From: Cohnella fermenti | GTDB taxonomy: Bacteria > Bacillota > Bacilli > Paenibacillales > Paenibacillaceae | Assembly (NCBI RefSeq): GCF_004801405.1 | Contig: NZ_SSOB01000019.1 | Span: forward strand, 1-64,000 | Length of the DNA stretch: 64,000 bases | Direction: 5' to 3' | Shown here: positions 42,452 through 51,137 of the stretch, piece by piece | Position numbering within the stretch: position 1 is the first letter of the stretch | How the letters are laid out: every line of letters begins with the position of its first letter | Translations under genes and position numbers: made by a program | The notes under the pieces: generated by a model | What the model saw: only the letters and a program-made list of their open reading frames with translations | Told to the model about the DNA's origin: nothing | Database searches by the model: none

Positions 42452-43681
42452 ATGCCAACGATTGCCCAATTGGAAAAGTACGCCGATCTCATCGTGAGAA
42501 CGGCTGTAAATATTCAGAAGGGACAGGAGCTGTGGATCAACGCGCCGATCCATCTGCCGGAGCTTACGCGCCTCGTCGTCAAGCGCGCTTACGAAGTCGG
42601 AGCGAAGAGCGTCCACGTCGAGTGGCGCGACGAGCAGATCAGCAAGCTGACCTACAGCCTGGCGCCGGACGAAGCGTTCGAGACGTATCCGGCCTGGCGG
42701 GTCCAGGGAATGTCGGAGCTGGCGGAGAACGGCGGCGCCTATCTGCTTATCAAGTCCGACGATCCCGATCTGCTCAAGGGAATCGATCCGAAGCGGATCG
42801 CGGATTACTCGCGGGTATCCTCGGCCGCTCTTGCCGGTTGGCGGAAATACACGGCGTCCAAGAGAGTGACCTGGTCCATCGTTGCCGCCCCGTCGGACAA
42901 CTGGGCGAAGCTGGTGTTCCCGGAGCTGGACACGGCTGCGGCCGTTGAGGCGCTATGGCAGGCGATCTTCGCCGCCGTCCGCGTCGACCGGGATGATCCC
43001 GTCGCAGCTTGGGAGGAGCACAACAACACGCTGCTCGCCAAGCGCGCTTATCTGGACAAGAAGCAATACAAGAAGCTGCATTACCGGGCCCCGGGAACCG
43101 ATCTGATCCTCGAGCTGCCCGACAACCATCTCTGGAACGGGGGCATCTCGAAGAACGAGCGGGGCGGCACGTTCAACCCGAACATTCCGACCGAAGAGGT
43201 ATATTCGGCTCCGCACCGCCTGGGCACGAACGGAGTGGTGCGCGCCACCAAGCCGCTCAGCTATCAGGGCAACCTGATCGAGAACTTCAGCCTGACGTTC
43301 GAGAACGGCCGCGTCGTGGACTTCGAAGCCGAGAAGGGCTACGACTCCCTGAAGGAGATGCTCGATCTCGACAACACGTCGCGCTACCTCGGAGAAGTCG
43401 CTCTCGTTCCTCATCGCTCTCCGATCTCGGATTCGAACATTATTTTCTACAACACGCTCTTCGACGAGAATGCCTCCAACCACCTCGCCCTGGGCAACGC
43501 GTACCCGACTTGCATCGAAGGCGGCCCTGCCATGTCCCGCGAAGAGCTGGAGCAAGCCGGCCTCAACCAGAGCTTCCTGCACGTCGACTTCATGGTCGGA
43601 TCGGCCGAGATGGACATCGACGGCATCACAAAGGACGGCCAGATCGAGCCGGTGTTCCGCAAGGGGAATTGGGCGCTCTGA
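42452..43681 (+). CDS. M29 family aminopeptidase
   Basis: A 409-residue metallopeptidase of family M29 (AmpS/PepS/aminopeptidase T type), which removes N-terminal residues using two metal ions. The C-terminal half holds the metal-site signatures: NPNIPTEEVYSAPHRLGTNG near residue 245, VALVPHRSPISDSNIIFYNTL near 315, EN-x-x-NHLALGNAYP near 340 and HVDFMVGS near 380. AGGAGG precedes the ATG. It is monocistronic, with a hairpin after the stop, and converges on the toxin-immunity operon. Confidence 0.92.
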   Translation: MPTIAQLEKYADLIVRTAVNIQKGQELWINAPIHLPELTRLVVKRAYEVGAKSVHVEWRDEQISKLTYSLAPDEAFETYPAWRVQGMSELAENGGAYLLIKSDDPDLLKGIDPKRIADYSRVSSAALAGWRKYTASKRVTWSIVAAPSDNWAKLVFPELDTAAAVEALWQAIFAAVRVDRDDPVAAWEEHNNTLLAKRAYLDKKQYKKLHYRAPGTDLILELPDNHLWNGGISKNERGGTFNPNIPTEEVYSAPHRLGTNGVVRATKPLSYQGNLIENFSLTFENGRVVDFEAEKGYDSLKEMLDLDNTSRYLGEVALVPHRSPISDSNIIFYNTLFDENASNHLALGNAYPTCIEGGPAMSREELEQAGLNQSFLHVDFMVGSAEMDIDGITKDGQIEPVFRKGNWAL

Positions 43682-43697
43682 CCGCTATTGAAGCAGA

Positions 43698-43734
43698 AGA
43701 AGGGACACTCGCCGAGGAGGCGGGGGTCCCTTCT
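43698..43734 (+). terminator. Hairpin terminator after the aminopeptidase gene
   Basis: AGAAGGGAC pairs with GTCCCTTCT around a loop containing a second GC-rich pairing. It begins 17 bases after the stop codon. Only a weak T-rich tract follows. Confidence 0.6.
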
Positions 43735-43809
43735 ATGAATATGAAGTGAGAATCTCATATTTCTTCTGTTGGCATCAAACTCATAATCGCTGCTGCCGAC
43801 TTTGCATTT

Positions 43810-44190
43810 TTACAAAATAATATTTTGTGTACCTACCCTATCGAACCTCTCGTTCTTAAAGACCACGGCAATCCCATTGTCAACATCAAACTTATAGGCG
43901 CACATAAGAGCGACTACTCGAGAATCATCCGCGGTGCGCTGGATATATAGCGATTTAGGAATAACATACTTGAATATATTCTCAACAGATTGCGCGCCTA
44001 TCTCATCAGAATTTCGGTTGAGGCAATAGTTCTCCACCGCTTTTTTTGAATCACTGATTAGGATGGGCATTGTCAAGAACCGCTCCAACGCTTCTCTTTG
44101 AGTGGATAGTACCTCCTCTCCCTCGTAGCAGTCATATACTACATCAAGCTCGAAGTCGCGCCCCCATACATTTATTTTTTGCTTATTCAT
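43810..44190 (-). CDS. Putative immunity protein for the upstream HNH-type toxin
   Basis: A 126-residue acidic protein of low GC content, unlike its surroundings. The opening INVWGRDFELDVVYDCYEGE and the middle NIFKYVIPKSLYIQR recall an uncharacterised family (DUF6985-type, recognised by eye only) often seen beside secreted or polymorphic toxins. AGGAGGAAGG precedes the ATG at 44190, and the gene overlaps the toxin end by 8 bases. Overlap, order and composition are those of an immunity gene. Function is inferred from context. Confidence 0.6.
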   Translation of the reverse strand: MNKQKINVWGRDFELDVVYDCYEGEEVLSTQREALERFLTMPILISDSKKAVENYCLNRNSDEIGAQSVENIFKYVIPKSLYIQRTADDSRVVALMCAYKFDVDNGIAVVFKNERFDRVGTQNIIL

Positions 44191-44953
44191 CGAAACCTTC
44201 CTCCTGAAGATTGGCTTTTTTACATTCCCCTACTCCACCAAAGTGTCCGAAATAATCATTAATTTCTGTGGGAATCAGTTGACATGTTTTTCTGTCGTTG
44301 CACTCATGCCAGGAATACCCATTCTCTCGTCTCCAGTTAGCAATATCACGTGCAGTCCAGTCATTCTTCCCGTCTTTACTCTCAGAATTCCACTGTTCAG
44401 CACACTTTTCGTCGGCTTGCCTGAAGTTGACATCCCGTTTTTCCGACATATTATCAATCTGTACCGTTGATTCGGAGCATGTTGAAAAATCAGGGATGCC
44501 ATCACGATATTTAATCCCTTCTACGCCATACTTTGCAAGCAAATCGTTTATATTTTCTTCAGACGATAGATACTTCGATTCGCCTCGCGAACCTTCCCAA
44601 TACCCACGCTCTGTATTTTTATCAGTAGGCGTTTGTTGTATTCTCTCCTCATAGGTGCTAAAACACTCATTTTCCGGGAGTTTCTCGACCTCTGCTGACA
44701 ATGATTCAATCACTTCGCTGGAGTAGCCTCTCTCGATTGCGCCGGACTTGGCCTCGGCGCCGACCGGCCGAACCGGCTTGTCCGCCGCCTCGAAGCTCGT
44801 GATCGTCTCGGCCTTGGCTCCCTTCGCGAACTCGGGAACCGAGCTCTTGCCTCCGCCTACGCCTTCCTTGGCCGTTTCTTTGGCGCCCTCCTTGCCCGCT
44901 TCCTTCAGCGATTCCTTGGATACCTCCGATAAGACTGCCGTAAAAGGCACCAT
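44183..44953 (-). CDS. HNH/Endo VII-type toxin with polymorphic C-terminal tip
   Basis: A 256-residue protein. Residues ~1-80 are Lys/Glu/Ala/Gly-rich and written in high-GC codons like the operon. From about residue 85 the DNA turns AT-rich, and the C-terminal ~170 residues end in a nuclease-like motif: DWTARDIANWRRENGYSWHE, CQLIPTEIND, then FGHFGGVGE. This resembles the HNH/ENDO VII toxins of polymorphic toxin systems, which cut nucleic acid. There is no signal peptide. The ATG at 44953 overlaps the HerA stop as TGATG, so it is coupled to the ATPase. A likely immunity gene follows. Confidence 0.65.
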   Translation of the reverse strand: MVPFTAVLSEVSKESLKEAGKEGAKETAKEGVGGGKSSVPEFAKGAKAETITSFEAADKPVRPVGAEAKSGAIERGYSSEVIESLSAEVEKLPENECFSTYEERIQQTPTDKNTERGYWEGSRGESKYLSSEENINDLLAKYGVEGIKYRDGIPDFSTCSESTVQIDNMSEKRDVNFRQADEKCAEQWNSESKDGKNDWTARDIANWRRENGYSWHECNDRKTCQLIPTEINDYFGHFGGVGECKKANLQEEGFDE

Positions 44954-47900
44954 CAAGCAATCCCCCTGCCTCTCCCATTCGCATCCTCAACCCACAGAAA
45001 ATAAAATTGTTTGGCTGCCTCATCGGCCGCGGACTGCTCCCGGAGCAGACACTGGGTGACGGCCGTCTCGACCGCCTCGTCCAGCGACAAGTCGGCCGCC
45101 TGCCGGATCGACGTCGTCACCGTCTCGTTCCACTGCCGGAGATCGCGGGTTTGCCTGGCGGACTGGAGCAGCACCCGACCGTTGAACAGCGAGGAGACGA
45201 CGTCCGCGAGCTTCTCGAATTGCGCCTCTTCCCATATCGGCATGCTGCCGTCGGTTCTCAAGCTCTCCAACTGCGCAGCTATCGTTCGTCTCGTCCGATC
45301 GTCAAAGGGCTGATTCATCAGCCAACTGCCAATCGGCTCGATCTGCGCCAGACGTCTTGCGTCCGGCCGTTCGCCGGCCCGACCGGCCAGCAGCAGACCG
45401 ACCAGGTCGCCGAGCATGCGCCGATTCGTCTGCCGCTCCGTGACGGGAGGCGGTGCATAGCGATATTCGCTATGCGTCTCGAACCGGTCCATTGCGCACA
45501 GCACCGGCTGCAGCCAGTTGTTCTGGTACACGGCGGACACGCCGACCCGCAGACGGGCAAGCTCCTCGATCTGCTCCTCGTTCAGATTGGCGGCCCGTCC
45601 GACAAGCAGCCGATCCTGCTCGTCCGGCAACCGAAGAATGAGCTTGGTGTTCGTATTGCGAATGACGGACAGATCGAGCAGACCCGGCGATTGATCGGCG
45701 ATGACGAACCCTTCCCCGTACGTCCGCATCTCCGCGATCGCGTTGGCCAGCATCTCGACCGCCTTGCCCTGCAGGTTGCTGCCCTCCTGCGATTGCTCGG
45801 CGGAGGTGCGCCGCAGCAGATTGTGCGCCTCCTCCAGCACGGTGACATGCCGCAGCGCGCCGTTCATGCCGCCGGCCGCTGCCGAGCGATGCTCCTGCAG
45901 CCGCATGACCAGGACGCCCATGAGCAGCGACTTCGTCTCCGACGAACCGACCCGGCTCAGATCGACGATGCAGTTGCCGTCGAACAGCACGGCTGACTCC
46001 GTCTCCTCCCCGGAGAAGATGCGGCCGTTGATCCCGTTCGTCATCGACCGGACCCGCGTCACGAGCGCACCGACGTAATTGCCCTTCACCTCGTCGGAGT
46101 ATTCGGATGTACGAATCGTCTCCGGGAGGATGTCCATCAGGTCGCGGAACGTCGGGAAGCGATTCGCCCCGCTGTAGTTCAAGGAGTCCTCCAGGTCCCA
46201 GCCCGACACGACGTAAGCTTGCTCTATAGCTTCCTTCAGCACGGCCGGCATCGCGGCGTACATCGGCCAGCAAGCATTAAAAATTTCGACAAGCCGGTCG
46301 ATATGCTCGAGCACATGCACGCCTTCCGGGAAGGCGAACGGGTTCAGGCGCAGCAGCTCGGTCACCATCGCGTTGGTGCCCAGCACGCGGACGCCCGGCA
46401 GCCCCCCGAATACTTGCTTGTACTCCCCCTTCGCCGGCTCGATGACGAGGAAGGGAATGCCGCGGCCCTGAAGCTTGGCGAGCAACTGATAGATCGTATT
46501 CGACTTGCCCGAGCCCGTAGAGCCGGTAACGAACGTATGCATCGTCAGGCTGTCCATATCGATGTTCACCGGCGTCTCTTCGACGGCACCCATGTGGAAA
46601 ATCCGGCCCAGTCCGACGGTGCGCGAAGCTGCGGTATGGCCGTAGACGGCGACATTCCGGCCGAACGCGGCCGTCTCGATGACCGGCAGCCCCGACACCG
46701 ACTTGAGCGGCAGCCCGGCGTGAATCGCCAGCTCATGGCCGTTCACAAGCGAGCCCGGCGTGCAGATCAGCGAATGGGCGGCGCCGGGGGCCTCGAGTCG
46801 GATCAACGGGTGGCGGAGCTTGGCGACATAGTCGGACATGAGGGCCAGCGCGGCGCCGCTGCGGTTGTCCCATGTGTTGACGCAGCCGCTCTCGACGGAC
46901 GAATTGTCGCCCCGCATCAGCGCCTTGTATGTATTGGCTGCGATCCGGGCGGTCTGCGCGTCGCCGGCGACGAAGTAGGCCGCGCCGTTCCAGAGCCCCA
47001 GATCCTCCGCCCGCTTCAGCCGCTCGAGCTGATCGTCGATCCGTTCCAGCAGCGTCTCGACGCTCTTTGTTCGCTATCTTGATCTGAAGGCTTCTGCCGG
47101 TCCCTTCGGTCGTCGACTTCGAATGGGATTCCTGCTTCGAGTTGGTCGTCGCGCTGCCGGTCGTCGACGCCTCGGAGCTCGTCCGGGAGTCGCTCGTCGT
47201 CGTCCCTTCGCTATCGGTCATGCCGGTTCTGCCCCCGACGAGCCCGTTGACGGTGTTGATCAGAACGTTGCGGCTGTAAGTATTGGATGAATTGCGCGTC
47301 TTGCTTGTGCTCTCCGTCATCGCCTGCGTACGGGCCAGGCTCTCGTTCAGCGTCTCGGAGAAGCCCGAGGTCAGCCCCTCCGTGATCGCACCGCTCTCAT
47401 TCGCGCTGTACTGCAGATCGCTCGACGCGAACGGGGACAACTGCGTATACAGCTCCTCATAGCCTCTGCGGATGTCCCGCAGCTCTGCATGCTGGACCGG
47501 GTCCGCGATGAAGAGGGCGGTGAAGGCGTCGCCGCGCATCGCGTCGATCAGCTTCTCGATGCCCTGGACGAACCGCTCCTTGTCCTCGCTGCGCAGCGAA
47601 GCGATGCCCGATACGGCGGCTACGGCGTTGCGGCTGTTCTCGTAGGGGGAGCGGAAGACGCTCTCCATCAGCGCATCGATCTGCGGGTTGCGCAGACGCT
47701 TCAGTTCGCTCCCCGGGAAGCTGCCCTTGAACGCCTTCTCCAACGTATTCTGGCTGGCGGACAGGGTGCCCGCGTTCGCTTCGGTCCGTGCGCCGACGTA
47801 GAATTCGACGCCGGTCCCGTCGCTGGTCACGAGCACCACAAGCGAGCCCGCGCTGCCCGCGAGGGCGCTGTATACGCCCGACAGCTTGTCGAGCATGAAT

Positions 47901-48124
47901 TCATCGCGGTCGTACACCAGCTTGCCGAGCTTGAACAGCCGGACGGTGTCGCTGACGGCCGCGCTCCGCTCCGCCTCGTCCATGGGAATAATCTCGCGTC
48001 CGGACAGCTCCGGCATATAGCTCTTCAAGACGATCTGTTCGGCCCGCAGGTATGCCTGGCTAAGCTGCTCCTCCTGCCTCACATCCAACTGATGCTTATC
48101 CAAGTCGGTTCCCTCCACGCTCAT
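44953..48124 (-). pseudogene. HerA/DUF87-like ATPase, split by a frameshift
   Basis: Two frames form one ~1056-residue protein. The N-terminal ~350 residues (48124 to ~47066) end GRSLQIKIANK; the other frame resumes at once with SVETLLERIDDQLERLKRAE and runs to 44953. Removing one A from the AAA near 47066-47070 would join them. The C-terminal part is a HerA-type P-loop ATPase: Walker A VTGSTGSGKSNTIY, a PFLVIEPAKGEYK strand, and Walker B VTVLEEAHNLL. The N-terminal part is unknown, with a Ser/Thr-rich stretch before the junction. It sits between the small membrane protein and the toxin. Real decay and sequencing error are both possible. The start may instead be a TTG near 48106. Confidence 0.75.
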
Positions 48125-48203
48125 TGTCGGATTGCATCGCGCGTGTCGCTGACAGCGACAGCTTCATTGCCTGCTCGTACAGTTCGCGAGCCTTGCCCGT
48201 CAC
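48096..48203 (-). CDS. Candidate 35-residue microprotein
   Basis: A GTG start overlaps the stop of the upstream membrane-protein gene as GTGA. The frame reads VTGKARELYEQAMKLSLSAT and ends 35 residues on, inside the start of the HerA-like gene. The GGAGGG in its last codons would serve as a ribosome binding site for a TTG start of the ATPase. It could be a coupling leader or a real small helical protein; I have no homology evidence. Confidence 0.3.
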   Translation of the reverse strand: MTGKARELYEQAMKLSLSATRAMQSDNERGGNRLG

Positions 48204-48853
48204 CGCCTGCTCCGGCGCAGCAGGAAGAAGGCCAGCCCCGCCGCTGCCGCCGCTCCCGCGATCCAGAGCACGGTCTTCAGGCCGAACGTCGCCGCCGCCG
48301 CGATGATCACTCCTGCAGCTATCGCGACGGCTCCCAGCTTTTTTGACGCGTCACCGCCGTTCCGTCGGCCGTAGGAGCCCAGGCGGCCGAACGAGGAAGG
48401 GCCGCTCGGACGGTAAGCGGACGTCGGCGAAGCCGGCGCGGACCGGGGAGCCGAAGCCGATGCCGCGGTCCGCGGCGCCGCGGCGGTCGTCGTCGCCGGA
48501 CGGCTGCCGACGCTTGCGGAGACCGGAGCCGATGCGCGTGCCGGCGTGCCGAACAGATGGCGGCCGACCTGCTTGATATGCTCCGCCCGCTCCTGCGAGA
48601 AGTTGTACATCAGGTTCGTCATCACGAGCGCCCAGTAGTCGTCGGACCACTCTTCCCGGGGAGCGAGGGTCTTGCCGTCATGCGGCTGAATCGCGTCGTC
48701 CGCCCCGCTGCGTCCGAGATAGCGGACGGCCTCCTCGTAATCACCGGTCGCAAAGGTCGGGTCTTTATGAATAATCGAACACAATTCGTTGTGAATACGG
48801 ACATAATTGCGGCTTGCGATGGCTTCTTGCAGATAAGCGCTGGACTTCCACAT
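48200..48853 (-). CDS. Small C-terminally membrane-anchored protein of the dynamin operon
   Basis: A 217-residue protein. The N-terminal ~100 residues are helical (SAYLQEAIASRNYVRIHNEL, DPTFATGDYEEAVRYL), followed by an Ala/Ser/Pro/Thr-rich linker. Two C-terminal hydrophobic segments (AVAIAAGVIIAAAATFG and VLWIAGAAAAAGLAFFLL) end in a basic tail. It may link the operon's cytosolic parts to the membrane. GAGGAGGAA precedes the ATG at 48853, 16 bases after the dynamin stop. Not recognised as a known family. Confidence 0.7.
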   Translation of the reverse strand: MWKSSAYLQEAIASRNYVRIHNELCSIIHKDPTFATGDYEEAVRYLGRSGADDAIQPHDGKTLAPREEWSDDYWALVMTNLMYNFSQERAEHIKQVGRHLFGTPARASAPVSASVGSRPATTTAAAPRTAASASAPRSAPASPTSAYRPSGPSSFGRLGSYGRRNGGDASKKLGAVAIAAGVIIAAAATFGLKTVLWIAGAAAAAGLAFFLLRRSRR

Positions 48854-48869
48854 CGGGCGTTCCTCCTCT

Positions 48870-51137
48870 TCAAATCTCCAGGACGGCATCCAGTTTGGCG
48901 ATGAAGCCGTTCAACCAATGTATCTTCTCGCGGTCGTCGCGAATGCGAAGCTCCAGTGCCCGGCTGTCGCCGGTCAGCTCCTTCAGCTCGACGACCTTGC
49001 GCTTGATGACCGCCTCGAGCTTGTCGATCTCGCTCAGGAAGAACTTTTTAAGCCGCTCCGTTTCTTCCTTCATATGTTTTGTGGCACGAATGATATTTTC
49101 ATAGAACTCGCCGCGAACCGGCTGCAGGAACTCGTCCATCATCTTGTTGCCGTCTACGTACTCCCGCGTCTCGAAAATATCCCTGGTGTAATACTTCGGT
49201 TGGAACCACGTAGTCGGCTTGTACCAGCGCTTGCTCTCGTTCCTGACTTCCTCCTCGCCGGTCTTCTCCCTCTCCTCGCGCTTGTGGCGCTTGATCAGCT
49301 CGGCCGAATCCGGCAGGTCGCCGAGGATAAACGTCTCGCTTGCCAGAGCGTGCTGTCCGACATGCACGTCGCCGTCTTCCATCAAGCTCTGAATATACGA
49401 GGTGTATTCCGCGAGCAGCCGCTCCGCATCCGTCAGCAGCCCCTCGCTCACCAGCTTCTCCAGCTCCGTCTTCACGTCGCTCTGCAGCGCCGTCATCTTG
49501 CGAATCGTCTTGGCCAAGGCTTGCTCCGCCTCGTTGACCGTCATCCGATTCGGCTGCTTGATTAATCCTTTGATCATCAGCTCTACCTTGGACTGCAGTC
49601 CCTCGATGCCTTGTTCGCTCTGCGCGTTGACAGTCAGTCCCGACAGCCTCGTCTTAAATGCCGAAGTCGCCTTGCCCTCCTGCAACTGCAGTTCCACTTG
49701 CCGGAGGCGGACGTTGATCCGCTCCTTCTCCCCGCTGTTATGCTCGATGCTCTTCAGCAGCATATCGAACATCATCTTCTCCTCGACCTTCTTCCGGAAC
49801 GTATCGACCGCGTTCTTGATCTTCGCCGTCACCGCGTACTTGTCCAAGTATTCGTTGATGGCCTCCTCAAGAGCGGGTACACCCGAATGAATCAGCGTCT
49901 CCGCGTAGTGATCGCCGCTCTCGCGTGCGTGCCGGGCCTCTTCCTCCAGCTCCCGCTTGCGGGCAGTCGGCAGGTTCGTGTACTGCGTCAGATGCATATT
50001 CGGAAAATCGTTAAACAGGTCGTAGTTGCTCAGCGTGCTCTCTTGTCTGCGTGTAAGCGCTGCTCCCCGTTGGTGCAGCCGGATTACCTTGGCCGTCTCG
50101 GCCGAGGTCGGATACAGATTGGGGTTGAAGATTTCGTGCTTCTCAAGATAATTGCGCGTATTGCGAAGCGCCTCTTCGATGTTGTCCTCGCGTTCGACGT
50201 CGTACTGATCGATCTTGTTGACGGCGAAGAGGAAGCGGTCCTTGGACTGCTTGCCCCCGACCTTCATCGCTTCGGACACCTTGCGCAGCAGCTCGTTGTC
50301 GTCGTCCGTCGCCAGTTGGGTCGCATTCAGGACGTACAGCACGAGCGGCTTGGCGTCATTCTTGATGACCCGGTAGGTATGGTCCGCATGATCGGTATTG
50401 CGGGAGTTGTTCGGCCCCGGCGTGTCGACGAGGATCAGATTTGTCCTGCGGGTCTGCACGAACGGGATGTCTCCGTTCACATGGATATAGGACACCCGCT
50501 TGTCCTCGTTGAACCGCTTCATCGCCTCAAGATCCGCAGGCTGCTCTTCGATGACGACGTTAAGATTCTCGTCCAGGCAGGAGGCGGTGAAGCCTTCCAT
50601 CCCGTCCACGTCCCGGACTCTCGCGATCGTCGCTGTGCAGGCTTCGTTCTTGGAAGGCACGAGCTCCTGTCCCAGCATGGCGTTGATCAGCGTCGACTTG
50701 CCGGAGCTCATCGTCGCGATGACGCTGACTTCGAACTCCGAGCCGAGCGCCTTGCGGAAGTTCTCCTGAATCTGGGCATCCTTCAAGTCATCGAAGGGCC
50801 CCGCCTGCATCTCATCGAACAAGGCGACCAGTTCGCGGAACTTGTCGTCGGATTCCTTGGCTGGAATGTGCGCGTGAGTGAATTCGACGCCGTCGATCTC
50901 GCTCTCCTCCAGCGTGCCCGCCAGGTCTTCATAATCGAGGAAGGTGCCGTGGAAGACTACATGGATGGCGTCGTCGTTGCACTCCTCGGACAGAATGCGA
51001 GGAAGTCGATCGACCCAAACCTGGAGCCGTTCCGTTCGCAGCGCGTAGAGCTTGCTCTCCTCCGTTATTTCCTTACCATTACAAGCGAAGCTCGTCTCCA
51101 GCTTGTACGGATTGTATCTCACTAGAACTTCAGCCAT
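48870..51137 (-). CDS. Dynamin-like GTPase A (cytosolic)
   Basis: A 755-residue large GTPase of the bacterial dynamin family. The GTPase motifs are complete: P-loop TMSSGKST at 142-149, a switch threonine in EACTATIARV, G3 DTPG at 238-241 and G4 NKID at 307-310. The C-terminal half is long-helical (several coiled-coil-like segments from ~430 on), as expected for a dynamin stalk. No membrane segment is visible. It overlaps the second dynamin gene by 8 bases. Bacterial dynamins often act as pairs that bind or remodel membrane, and some protect against phage; the role here is inferred. Confidence 0.85.
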   Translation of the reverse strand: MAEVLVRYNPYKLETSFACNGKEITEESKLYALRTERLQVWVDRLPRILSEECNDDAIHVVFHGTFLDYEDLAGTLEESEIDGVEFTHAHIPAKESDDKFRELVALFDEMQAGPFDDLKDAQIQENFRKALGSEFEVSVIATMSSGKSTLINAMLGQELVPSKNEACTATIARVRDVDGMEGFTASCLDENLNVVIEEQPADLEAMKRFNEDKRVSYIHVNGDIPFVQTRRTNLILVDTPGPNNSRNTDHADHTYRVIKNDAKPLVLYVLNATQLATDDDNELLRKVSEAMKVGGKQSKDRFLFAVNKIDQYDVEREDNIEEALRNTRNYLEKHEIFNPNLYPTSAETAKVIRLHQRGAALTRRQESTLSNYDLFNDFPNMHLTQYTNLPTARKRELEEEARHARESGDHYAETLIHSGVPALEEAINEYLDKYAVTAKIKNAVDTFRKKVEEKMMFDMLLKSIEHNSGEKERINVRLRQVELQLQEGKATSAFKTRLSGLTVNAQSEQGIEGLQSKVELMIKGLIKQPNRMTVNEAEQALAKTIRKMTALQSDVKTELEKLVSEGLLTDAERLLAEYTSYIQSLMEDGDVHVGQHALASETFILGDLPDSAELIKRHKREEREKTGEEEVRNESKRWYKPTTWFQPKYYTRDIFETREYVDGNKMMDEFLQPVRGEFYENIIRATKHMKEETERLKKFFLSEIDKLEAVIKRKVVELKELTGDSRALELRIRDDREKIHWLNGFIAKLDAVLEI

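Noticed and set aside
46733..47066. Arg-rich C-terminal tail following IANK in the N-terminal HerA frame
   Set aside because: It is out-of-frame sequence over the conserved HerA-like coding region and reflects the frameshift, not a domain.
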